Below, piece after piece: positions 10,283 through 21,179 of a DNA stretch of 59,044 nt (position 1 is its first letter; each line of letters opens with the position of its first letter). The position numbers and the translations under genes were made by a program. Source of the DNA: Plantago elongata (lineage: Eukaryota; Streptophyta; Magnoliopsida; Lamiales; Plantaginaceae); assembly GCA_036897095.1 (NCBI GenBank), contig JAYMSP010000303.1, positions 1 to 59,044 of the forward strand. The letters are read 5' to 3'. The notes below the pieces were generated by a model, which was not told the origin of the DNA, ran no database searches, and worked only from the letters and a program-made list of their open reading frames with translations.

Positions 10283-10907
10283 CACATACCATAAAATCCA
10301 CTAGTTGATAAAAATGCAATACCTATTAAGTGAATGTTCTAAGAATATGAATTTATAGTAGCAATTTAATTTGACTTTTACACATAGAAATAGTAATGAC
10401 ATTATCACATGAAGGCCACCAATTATATATAGTACTAATTGATCATCATCAACAGCTACAAAAAACCCGATTCCTGGCTGGCACCACTTTCATGACCCGT
10501 ATATATGTACGGTGCGGATCTATCTACCATCATCATCATCATCTATCTCAGCAGCTCAAAGTATAGATTTCTCTCATCTGATTATGCCCTAAACCTAATC
10601 ATTTTGTTCATTTGATCATTTTCAAGTTGAATCGAGCTTAATTGGTGGAGATAGATCAAGGTCTACTTCAAAACTAGATCTAGTTTTCATTTTCATCATT
10701 TCATCAAAACTCTGTTATTTTTGTTTTTTTGGAAACAATTGATAAAACGGTTTCGTCTTATCCGTAGATTTCGTTTATTGTTATTGATAATTTAGGTGCA
10801 ATTAGTTTTTATTGTTGAAATTGCGGTTTTCTAGTGTTGAGTAAATTATTATTAGTGATTTTGTTGTAATTTTATTATTAGTATCGAATAATTTGTAAAT
10901 TGGATAT
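10283..10907 (+). promoter_or_regulatory. CPL3 promoter and 5' leader region
   Basis: No coding frame. A TATA-like GTATATATGTAC occurs near 10499-10510, followed by a CATCATCATCAT run and a long T-rich leader to the start codon at 10908. Transcription start is not determined. Confidence 0.4.
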
Positions 10908-13900
10908 ATGCTTGTCGGCGATTTAAATTCGGGAAAAACCCTAGGGTATATAAATATGGAAGGTGATTGCAAAGGGCAGCAAAATTTAGTTCAAGTAGAC
11001 GTTGAGGAGGGTGAGATCTCAGATTCTGGTTCAGTTGAGGAGATTAGTAAAGAGGATTTCACCAAGCAAACGCCGATTTCGTTGTCGAATCATCCTCAAC
11101 CAGAGAAGACTAGTAGTACTAGTGTTGTAGCGCCTGTTAATTCGAATGCTAAGAACAATGGCCTTACCGGTAGTGGTAGGGTTTGGACGATGAGGGATAT
11201 TTACAACAAAAGTTATAGGATCAGTTCAACTACTAATTATTCGGGTCTTTATAATCTGGCGTGGGCGCAGGCGGTTAATAACAAGCCGTTGGACGAGGTT
11301 TTTGTGATGATGGATGATAAGTCGAGCGAGGAGAGTAAGGTTGTGATTGATGTGGAGGATGATGGGGAGAAGGAGGAAGGGGAGATTGAGGATGGGGAGA
11401 TCGATTTGGAATCGGGTGGTGCTGTTGTGAAGAGTAGTAATGAGGGTGCTGATGGTATGAATGTGGATGAAAGTAATGAGTCATCGGAGACGAGGAAGCG
11501 TGTTGATGTGATCAAGAAGGAGCTGCAGAGTCTGAATGTGGCTGGTTCTGAACAGTGAGTGATGGTGAAATTGTGGATTATGTTCTGAGGTTGTTTGGGT
11601 TTTGGGGATTGATGTTGGTTCTGTTTTTTTGCAGGTTGTTTGATCGGTTGTGTTCGAGTTTGAAGGATCTGGCTGATAGGTTGACAAAGTTGGTTCAGGA
11701 TGTTTCGTCTGCTGAGAAAGAGACTCTTCTTGATCTGTTGTTTACTGCAATCAAGAATGCCAATTCTGTACGATAAAGAATGACTTTCTTGTTGTCCATT
11801 TCTTATAATGAGCTAGGGGTATTTCTTTGATTGTTTTTATAGTCTTTCAGATAAATGATTCGAAGTTGGTATTCACAGGTTTATTCTTCTATGAATGGGA
11901 AACTGAAGGAGCGGAATAAAGATGCATTGACGAGGTTTATATTACATCTATTATAGCTTCTCTGTGGGCCGTGTTTTCATATACATTGTGCTGATTCACA
12001 ACCATGCTATCCTTGTGAATATTTTGTAGGTTGCTAACTCATGTAACAAGCTTAAGCCCTCCTCTCTTGTCTTCCCTGCAACTTAAAGAGGTCGGTTGTT
12101 TTACAATCTATTTTTGTTTATCAGAGTACAGATTGGTTAGGACTGAGTAATTAAACCCTTGTACTTTTGGATCATGCAAACAGATGGAGGTGATTCTGAC
12201 TCCTGCAGCCTCACTGGCCGACTCTTTGAGCAAAGCTGGGGAAAGTAGAACCAAACAAATGGATGGTGGTTTTGGTAAAATTGAGAATGCAAAGAAAGAC
12301 CCGACTCCTGTAAAGAAGGAAGAGGTAATAAACACGTCAACTGGGTCCATGGATCAAGCAAAGCGCCATCCTTCATTAGATTATGTAAGCTCGGGGTTAG
12401 TAAGTTTGAAGCAGAAAGGAGCTTCGCTTCCTCTGTTAGATCTTCACAAAGATCATGATGCAGACAGTCTTCCATCACCCACTCGGGAACAATCTGCTTC
12501 GATGCCTTTTGACAAAGGATATGCTTTTAGTCATGGGCCGTTAAAACCAGAGTGGCCCATCCCCAGACGTACTGTTGGCAATACCAGTTTGCATCCGTAT
12601 GAAACTGATGCTGTCAAAGCAGTTTCTAGTTATCAGCAGAAATTCGGGCGGAGTTCGATGTATATGAAAGACGACCTTCCAAGCCCAACACCTTCAGGAG
12701 AAGCTGATGTTGGGGATTCTGATATGAATGGAGAAGTTTCAAGCTCTATCAATCGCAGTGTCAGTTCGGCAGTAAATGCCCCAAGTTTAGTTCTGCCGAT
12801 TGTTAGTGCTATCAACTCCTCAAGTTCAGGCCAGCCACCAGCGTCTTACAGTTCAGCCATTAATGCTGCAGCAGGCCAAGGAATGAGCAAGGCTGGGATT
12901 GTGTACCCTCCTGCAAATAATAGTGCAATTCCTGTTTCAAGGTCATCGTCAGCCAGAAGTAGAGATCCAAGGCTTCGATTAGCTAATCTTGATGGTGGTA
13001 CCAAGAATTTCAACCAAGGCCCACCCCCTGTTCAAACTCATGAACCCACAATGAACTTACGCAAGCACAAGCATATTGAGGAACTGGTTTCGGATGGTCC
13101 AACAATTAAACGGCAAAGAAATGACCCCACCGGTGATATGCAAGCCGTTAGTGGTACTGGTGGTTGGTTGGAAGATAGGGGAATGGTTGGAATCCCAGTA
13201 ACATCTGGTAACCTTATCACTAGAAATGTTACCTATCCATCAAGAAATTCCGAACAATCTGCAATAACGTCCAATACAACTCATGTAAACACCAATTCCT
13301 ACATTATGAGTCATCTTAGTTCAACCTTGCCGCTTTCAACTCCAAGCACAACGTCACCAATATCTAGTGCAATGTTAACTTCCCTAGCACCAAATAAACC
13401 TACAGCTCTGCTTCCAAGCAATCTAGCATCAAATCCACCTACAACTCTGCCCGCAAGCAATCTACCGGTGGAAGATTTGAACATGTCCACTTCTTCTCTT
13501 CATTCCTTTTTGAGAAATTTAGCTGTGAACCCAGCTATGTTAATGAACTTGGTTAACGTGGAATTACAAAGGTCTTCCAGTAATATCAAAAATGTGGCTG
13601 AAAACTCGAACACCAATCCAACTTGTAAATCTTCTTTGAGTTCCTCGGTGGTTACTCATAGAGCTGGAGGCGCAGTCCAGGTTCCTACCCCTACAATTTC
13701 ACTGGTGGGTAACTTGTTCTATCTCATGTGGTTGTTTTATAAACTCGTTAACGCATGTGTTCAGTTCCTTTCACTTGACTGTTGTTTATCTAGCTTGTTT
13801 TCCCTCCCGGCCCTTCTCTCTCTTTGTTGTTGTTTGCATCTTATTTTCCCTGCGAACTTTGGGAAATTTTGGGTCTTCTAATATTGTGTAAATGTAATCT

Positions 13901-16303
13901 AGAAATCCTAGTCTCCACTTTGGCATCTTTCTTGCTGTGCTTTCTAGTTCAGGAGAAATATCTTTTGAAGAGTACTCCATATGTTAACTGGAGATATATC
14001 TGATGGTCTAATTAAATGCTGTGCGGCTTTGCAGCTGAAATCATCTTATCAACCTTTAGATTCATCCTAATTCTTTACTATCTCTAATTTTGAGCAGGAA
14101 GAATCTGCAAAAGTGCGTATGAAGCCTCGTGATCCGCGCCGTATGCTTCACAATAATGCAGCAAAAGTTAGCATCACATCAGTTCCTGATCAACCTGTAA
14201 ATGCACCATTGAGCTCTGCAATGTCAAGCAACTTGGTTACCTTGAACCAAAATGTTCAGCAGGAGAAGTCGGGGATTTCCAGTACCACAAAACCTCCAGA
14301 TATTACTAAAGAGTTCACAAATAATTTGAGAAACATTGCTGATATTTTATCAGTGACTCAAGTGTCCACGGCTTCACCAATTATACCCCAGAATCCCGGG
14401 TCACAACCAGTACAGGATCGGCAAGGTGGACTGGAGTCTAAGGGGTTTGTTGCTGAGCCTGGTAACCCGAAGAAAGGAACTGGTTTAGTTTCTGAGCATG
14501 CTCATGCTGGTCCTGTTCGGCCACTAAAGGCAAATGCCTGGAGTGAAGTTGAACATTTTTTTGATGGCTTTGATGACCAACAAAAAGCTGCTATCCAGAA
14601 AGAAAGGACTCGGAGGCTCGAAGAACAGAAGAAACTATTTGGTGTTCGCAAGCTGTGTCTTGTTTTGGATCTGGATCATACCCTTTTAAATTCTGCCAAG
14701 GCATGAGAATATTTGCTCTTGTAATTATTTCTGTTCAAACTACATTAAACTTTCAAAGATTTATGTTTACCAGTTGCCTATTTTGATTTCCAGTTTGTGG
14801 AAGTTGAGCAGCTGCATGATGACCTGCTCAGGAAGAAAGAGGAGCAGGATCGTGAAAAGCCGTACAGACATCTGTTTCGGTTTCCTCATATGGCAATGTG
14901 GACTAAATTAAGGCCTGGGATATGGCAGTTCTTGGAGAAGGTAGTTACTTCACTTAAAAACATTTGTATCTGGAACAAGCAATTTTTTATTGCCTCCTGA
15001 ATTTCTTAATTTTCTGGTTTAGGCCAGTAAACTATTCGAAATGCATCTCTACACCATGGGAAATAAGTATTATGCCACTGAGATGGCTAAATTACTTGAC
15101 CCAAAAGGCGAGTTATTTTCTGGACGGGTTATCTCAAGGGGTGATGATTGTGAGCCATTTGATGATAACTCTGCTCCTAAGACCAAGGACTTGGAAGGGG
15201 TATTGGGCATGGAGTCCTCTGTTGTCATTATAGATGACTCCATCCGTGTATGGCCACACAACAAACTTAACTTGATTGCTGTAGAACGGTATGGATTTGT
15301 TTTGTTTCAAATAGGTTAGCTCACATGATGGTGGTCCTCTAAAACAACTTCTGTGGCTTGGCAGATACATTTATTTTCCCTATAGTAGACGGCAATTTGG
15401 ACTACCAGGTCCATCCCTTCTTGAGATTGATCATGATGAGAGACCAGAAGATGGGACTTTGGCTTCTGCTCTAGGGGTGAGATTTTTATTTATAAGTGGT
15501 AACTGGGAATGCTCGTTCTGGGGATGTAAAATGAAATTTGAACTTAAAACATCCGCAGGCAGCACGGTGTTGGGCTGGTCTATCTTTAATTGATTAAGGG
15601 GGTTGGTTGGGATTTTCTGTGGGCAGGGGTGTCATACATACAAGAGATGAAAGTAGTTCTCTATTTCTCTTTCTTATTTTGTTACATCTGGAAAACAGGT
15701 AATTGAGAGAATACATCAAAACTTTTTTGCTCATAGTTCCCTTGATGAAGCTGATGTCAGAGACATTTTAGCTTCTGAGCAGCGAAAAATTCTCGGTGGT
15801 TGCCGTATTGTTTTCAGCAGAATCTTTCCAGTTGGTGAAGCCAATGCTCACATGCATCCACTGTGGCAAACAGCTGAACAATTTGGTGCTGTGTGCACCA
15901 GTCAGTTAGATGATCGAGTCACTCACGTAGTTGCCCATTCTCCAGGCACTGATAAGGTATTTTCATGTACAACTTCGTAGATTAGCATTTCTGTGATTAT
16001 ATCAACTTCAAAGGGAAAGGTTGTCAAGTCCTCTTTTTTGTTTTTAATCTGTATATTATCATCTCTTGCTAACCAGGTGAATTGGGCTCTGTTAAAAGGA
16101 AAATTTGTTGTGCATCCTGGCTGGTAAGTTTATACTGGATTATCTTGACCCAAGACCACACCGCACCATCTTTCTTGATTATATTGATTTATTGACATCA
16201 CACAATGGTTTATTTTAAACTAAATAACAAATGCAGGGTGGAAGCATCAGCCTTGTTGTACAGAAGAGCTAATGAGCAAGATTTTGCCATTAAACAACAA
16301 TGA
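10908..16303 (+). CDS. CPL3: RNA polymerase II C-terminal domain phosphatase-like 3
   Basis: Twelve exons (10908-11554, 11635-11767, 11879-11934, 12030-12090, 12184-13704, 14098-14700, 14794-14940, 15023-15288, 15365-15476, 15699-15956, 16077-16123, 16237-16303) join to 1305 residues, close to the Arabidopsis CPL3 length. The N-terminus is acidic (VEEGEISDSG) and carries the conserved block GRVWTMRDIYNKSYR. A long Ser/Pro/Asn-rich linker follows, then RMKPRDPRR. The FCP1-type phosphatase domain starts at about residue 990 with LVLDLDHTLLNSAK; the DxDxT aspartates are D997 and D999. A BRCT domain occupies about 1207-1297 (GGCRIVFSRIFP ... HPGWVEASAL). The enzyme removes phosphates from the Pol II tail in the nucleus and restrains stress and immune gene expression in Arabidopsis. 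The intron after exon 6 starts with GC (AAG/GCATGA). An in-frame ATG at 10956 is an alternative start. Confidence 0.95.
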
Positions 16304-17654
16304 ACATATTGCATTACCATCCAAATGGTAAAAAAAATCCTCTAGTATAAAATATCCCTCACTTGAAGTTGAGGAATTGGGACGTCATTAATTTTCTCAA
16401 GTGACCAATCTGTCACTGGTAGACAATGCGGAACCACTTGAACTTGTATTTGAGTGATGGCTAGATGGTGTTTTATGAGCCTGAGCTGAGTCTAGGGTTG
16501 AGATCTCGAGACCTCACAACAAACCTCTGTGGGATGTGCTTAGAAAGGGTACAAGGCCTGGCCAATAAAAGTGGTTTGTTGATGAGCTTTTACTCAGCTG
16601 TGGCTCTTAAACTGGGCTTTGAAGCATAAACTGATTAACTTGGATAACTTGGATTTGAGACTGGAAAGTAAGGACTAAACCTTTAGTTATCTGGGAAGAA
16701 TTTGGCTGGAGTCGCTTAATATATAATGACCATAAGCGACTCAGAAGAATGGAACAGTGTGCAACATGCACTGGGGGAATTAACAAGAACGGGTTAGTTG
16801 GTCGTTTTTCTTTTTTTTTCCGTTCTTGGTGAAGCATGTAGAACGCTGTGGTTGTAATGGGTACCTTGTAAACCCTTTCGGGTATGGGCTCCGATTACGG
16901 GCTCAAAACACAAGGATCGGAGGTCTGGATCTGGAGGGGTGCGGCAATTGGCATTATCTTTAGTACTAGGAATTTGATTTTACTGCACTAGAGATTTACA
17001 AAATAAATAATCACGACTGGAAGGGGAGCTTTTTTTACCATTGGATGAGATTACTGTCCCAGATAAATTTATGAATCTGCTTAAACGCGAATGAAGACGA
17101 ACTGTAATGTCTTGATCCTAAAATTCTGTTATATTTGTCCATCACAATTCATAATTATAATACTCGGTATTTATTTCACCTTTTGCCCTAATTGAAGACA
17201 CAGAATAATGTCGGAAATGGACAGACTGACCGAAAATGACTATATCCTGCAAATGACGTAAAAGGTCAACATCGTTCGTGGGAAATTTATAGTGTTAAAC
17301 TGTGACTGAACAAAATAAGCCTAAGATACAATTTCACATCTATAATTGTAACTCCGAAATATATAATTAAAACTACATATCTATTGGTGGTAATGTTAGC
17401 AACAGTGTTTACAATAAAAATCTTGATGAGGCCAGCAATTTGCCAGCAACTTGAGTTCGGTTAACGTAAACATGATCGTAAGAAAACACGATTGAATTTT
17501 AAGCGCGTGAGTACTAAGACAAGAAAACTCGACAGAGCATGAACATGTAAGTGAATACTTGCATATATTTTCAATTGAAGTATTATACTTAAAATCATGT
17601 GCAATAAAATTTTAATGTACGTATATATTGTGTTAGGAAATTAAGTGACATATT
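16304..17654. other. CPL3 3' flank and spacer, no gene seen
   Basis: The first few hundred bases are probably 3' untranslated region. The rest is unassigned; 16840-16960 is richer in G and C than its surroundings (GGGTACCTTGTAAACCC and nearby) without an open frame of interest. Confidence 0.4.
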
Positions 17655-18192
17655 AGTGAATGAAAGTTTTTTTTTTTTTTGAAAATTTTAAGAGATGCAT
17701 TACATAAACAGAAGTAGTTCAGCAAATTACATATCATTCCTATTTAAACTGCAGAGCCAACTTGAACATTCATCCCACACAAAAGATAAGTTACTAGAAT
17801 TACAAATATCCATTGCAACAAGAGTTCCAAAAGTATGGTGGCTAGCTTATTTTGCCAAGTAATCTGCGACTTCATTCTTGCCTCGGGAAATATACATAGT
17901 ATGAACTTCACCACTAAATCCATCAGTTGATAGGCATCATTCAGAAGAGTTTGGTATTGCATGGCTGGAGCTTCTTTCATGTGTAAACATTTGATTAGCA
18001 CTTGAGAATCGGTTTGAACTAGGACTTTGCTCAAACCAAGTTGATAACAAACTTGCAATTCAATCTTTAAAGCATAAAACTCAGCCATATTATGGTTGCT
18101 CCTGCGTAAGTAAAATGCTCCAGCTCTAATAAAAGTACCAGTATTATTTCTAATAATGTAAGCAGCTCCCATATCATGAGTGAATGAAAGTT
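17655..18192 (-). mobile_element. 5'-truncated LINE-like insertion with 14-bp target site duplication
   Basis: The sequence AGTGAATGAAAGTT occurs at 17655-17668 and again at 18179-18192. Between them, on the minus strand, is a piece of RNase H coding sequence ending in a poly(A) tail (T-run at 17667-17680 on the + strand). Perfect flanking duplication, 3' poly(A) and truncated 5' end are the marks of target-primed reverse transcription. The RNase H domain close to the 3' end fits plant L1-type LINEs, although a retrocopied RNase H-domain gene is possible. Confidence 0.8.
17744..18178 (-). pseudogene. RNase H domain fragment of a LINE (RVT_3-like)
   Basis: Read leftwards from the insertion edge: MGAAYIIRNNTGTFIRAGAF, then NMAEFYALKIELQVCYQLGL and KVLVQTDSQVLI. 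The AE-x-AL and TDS motifs carry the usual acidic residues of this RNase H type. The expected closing motif (RGKNEVADYLAK) is found only after a frame change near 17885 and is followed by a stop, so the fragment is dead. The open frame appears to extend to 18229 by chance across the insertion border. Confidence 0.7.
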
Positions 18193-19187
18193 GTATTATC
18201 GTAGCATGTACTCCATCCAACAACAACAATAAGTTAAAAGAGCTTTAGAAAATAACAGTTAATTAATTTAATGTAGTCATTCATGAGCAAGCTCGAAGCT
18301 CGATACTTGCGAGCTTAATATCAACCTATTAATTTTGAAGCTAAAATAGACCAAACCCGAGAACATGATTGACTTGCAAAGACGAGTATGAGCTAGATGA
18401 GGTCTAGGATTAGCTCCAATCGGCTCGTCCACATCCCTACTCATGGTGAAGCTCATTGATAAGCTAGTTTTCTTAACATGTTTAGCCAAGTCAGGCCATT
18501 ACAACTCGAGGTGAGAAATGAGATACTTGGTATGATTCGACCTGTAAAATTACAGTATTCTTAATCGGCCGATAATGCTTCTATATTGGAATGAGTCAAT
18601 GGACGGGTGATTTTAATGGAATACCATGCCGCCAATGCAATTTATTTGTGTAATTTATTCGTCTTAGTAACGATTGATTTTTGACACCAATAAAAGGTAA
18701 CATTGAGATCCTTAACAAGAAGTGTTGCGAGCAGGTGTCACCCTCTATTAATTTACAAGCAAATTTTGTTAAACAAAGCATGACTGTAATTTTCAAGATT
18801 ACAATATTTGCAAATAAGAATTATACTTATATAACTTATTCAAATAAACCCCTTCTTTAAACCTTTCCTAAAGCATTAATCGAGAAGAGATACATGGATT
18901 GATAGAGAATCAACTCCACGTATAGATATAGTAGTACATCGTATCGGGCAGATTTTTTGCCTTCTTAAAGTTATATAATGCCATAATTACGGGAGAATTG
19001 TAAGCTCACAAGGAATCTAACTAGTTCTCAAATTCTTCTTTTTTAACTCTTTCACCTTGTTCGAGTTTAAATTTGAAATTCATCTCTCATTGATATACAC
19101 GGGCGGGTACCGACGGTTTTGTGTCTGGGAGATCTACAGATTTTTTTGTTTCTGTTTCCTGTTTGGCAGAGAAGCGAGTTTTATTTG
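18193..19187. other. Spacer and upstream region of the NAB-type gene
   Basis: No credible gene. A TATA-like TTATATAAT is at 18971-18979, about 210 bp before the next start codon. The 5' leader may contain an intron ending at the TTTGGCAG before 19170. A search of the region by eye for a WWW-coding exon (TGGTGGTGG) was negative. Confidence 0.4.
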
Positions 19188-20423
19188 ATGGAGAAACTCA
19201 AGAACTTGGAGCAAGATCAGTCACCTTCCTATTCTTTGAGATCGAACGGTCTGCCAAAATCTCTATGGCTTCAATCAATCTCATCAGGTTTGTTTTCTTC
19301 CCGAAGGTTCCATCTAAATATGTTTTCGTTAACGTGATCATCTATACTGATTTGAAACACGTGCAAAACGTCAAGTCAATTATAGTAAATTTGTAATTAG
19401 TTCGTGAGGATGGAGGCTTGCGATAATTGCTAGTGATGAATATTGTTAGTATTAATGAGTTCGTGAGGAGGAAGGAGATTATTTTTATTGCAAAATCTTG
19501 TTGTAGTAGTTTCGTGCGGGAAAATATTAGGTCAAAATTAGTTTATTCGAGTACGAGGTGACAAACACTGGTATGTCGACGTAAATAATAAGTTTATAAT
19601 TAATTTATTTACGATGTGGCAATGCTAGTATGCATATGATCCAAGTGAGTAATGTGGTAACTTAAACTTTGTATATATACTTGTAGAGTTCGAAGCTAAG
19701 ACGAAGATAGCACTGGACTTGATTGGAGGCAACGGAGACACCTTCTCGGAGAGGGCTGAAATGTTCTATCAGAACAAGCCTCAGGCGATCCAGACAGTAC
19801 ACGAGCTCCACAGATTGTACAGGACTTTAGCTGACAAATACGAGCATCATCTTCTCAGCAAGTCGGATTTATCCCCAGTCAAAATGGCATTTTCTGATTC
19901 TTCGAATTCCCCTGAGAGATTCCTGCCAAGTATGGATAAGACTGGAAAATGCAATCGCCGGCTGAATTCGTCAATGGAGGCAATAACTTGCAATGTGGCA
20001 AGTATGGAAGACTATTTAGCATCAGGCTCCGGTTCTAGTACTTCGAGCTTTGAGTTCCATTCGCCACTAAATCAGTTGCAGGGTAACACATCAGGCATTG
20101 AGCTGGCAGATCAGGAGATTGTTGTCTTAAGCATGCGAGAAGAAAGGGAAAGCTCGGTGAGTGACAACATGATCAGAAGGAAGGAAGAAGATGAACCGCG
20201 GAAATTCATAGAGGAGAACTTGTCTAAGCAGGCTGAGTTGATAAGAATGAAAGATGAAAAGAGGGAAAAGATCATTGATGGCAAAAATAAGAACAAGTTC
20301 TTGAAAAGTTTTGTATCCAGCAGTGTTAAGACTAGCCCTAAGAGCGAAAAGAAGGCAAACCAGCCAGCCGAATCTAAATCAAGATTCAAGAGATTCTTCT
20401 GCTTCTCTCAAAAAAGAGCTTAG
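19188..20423 (+). CDS. NETWORKED/KIP1-like protein with a reduced NAB domain (NET3-like)
   Basis: Exons 19188-19287 and 19687-20423 give 278 residues. Residues about 23-90 match the actin-binding NAB domain of NETWORKED proteins: PKSLWLQSISSEFEAKTKIA aligns with the PKNSKWLQ segment, then GDTFSERAEMFYQNKPQAIQ and ELHRLYRTLADKYEHH follow the family pattern. The WWWDSH cluster that opens the usual NAB domain is absent. The C-terminal part is charged, likely helical (MREERESS ... RKFIEENLSKQAELI), and ends in a basic tail, SRFKRFFCFSQKRA. NET proteins link actin filaments to membranes; whether this short form binds actin is unknown. An AATAAA signal lies at 20554, about 130 bases after the stop. 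The start is chosen as the ATG in frame with the splice junction. Confidence 0.8.
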
Positions 20424-20675
20424 GAATCCATCAGGACTCCTACGTTTTGGCCTTTTGGGTGCTCACAGGATGAGTTCTTTTTTCTTTTTTGTTGTTGGGA
20501 TACAATGCAATGAACTTGTGTACATCTCTTTTTGGCATAGTTTGTGAAATTCTAATAAAATGGTGATTTTCAAGGAAACAATACATCCCTCCTAACCAAA
20601 TTTCACCCAGAACTTTCATCATCAATCATTATATCACTACATATCAAAACATATCAAAGATGAATTAATATCATA
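20424..20675. other. 3' untranslated region and spacer after the NAB-type gene
   Basis: AATAAA at 20554-20559 is the likely poly(A) signal. Nothing else seen. Confidence 0.4.
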
Positions 20676-20828
20676 TATTTCCTTCGTTTCATTACAATTT
20701 TTAATATATAAATTAATTGATAATTTTATAAATTACCATTTCATAATAATTCGTGGTCAAATTTCGATATTGTGAACTCCAAAAAAATTAAAACTGAAGA
20801 ACGACATAATAGTCACGGATGGAGTATT
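20676..20828. repeat. Stowaway-like MITE (degraded)
   Basis: About 150 bp bounded by TATTTCCTTCGTTTCATTAC on the left and CACGGATGGAGTATTTA on the right, an imperfect inverted pair related to the CTCCCTCCGTCCC ends of Stowaway elements, with TA at both borders. Confidence 0.45.
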
Positions 20829-21179
20829 TACCTTTAAATTGAGCCAAAGGTGTATTGTTTAATGAATTGAGCCATACATCTCATTTACCGAGCTCGACCT
20901 TTTGGCCAAATTCATTAATATAATAACTTAATTCTTGAAGTTCAAGATGGCGTTCGTCGAACTCATTATCCAACAATAAATATAAATATATTATAAAAAG
21001 CAATTGAACTAGTCAAGTCTTATTTGAGTCGATAAACAAACACCTTATCAAACGAGTTGTCTCGAATCGAACCTCATTAAAATTGGATTCGTGTAATCAC
21101 ATCTCATCTTATACATTAATAAACATGTTACGTAATATTTTATAGATAAACATGAAATATGTTGTTGAGTAGGGTCTTA
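20829..21179. other. Intergenic, no gene seen
   Basis: AT-rich spacer up to the Harbinger element. Confidence 0.4.

Noticed and set aside
11249..11515. Minus-strand frames of 69-88 codons opposite CPL3 exon 1
   Set aside because: Shadow frames of the acidic Glu/Asp-rich coding strand, giving Ser/Pro/His-rich low-complexity peptides; no start context or family.
13704..13881. Extension of the CPL3 frame past 13704 with hydrophobic residues
   Set aside because: It is read-through into the intron; the donor at 13705 and the acceptor at 14097 restore the conserved EESAKVRMKPRDPRR.
18179..18229. N-terminal extension of the LINE RNase H frame
   Set aside because: It crosses the target site duplication, so it is host DNA open by chance.
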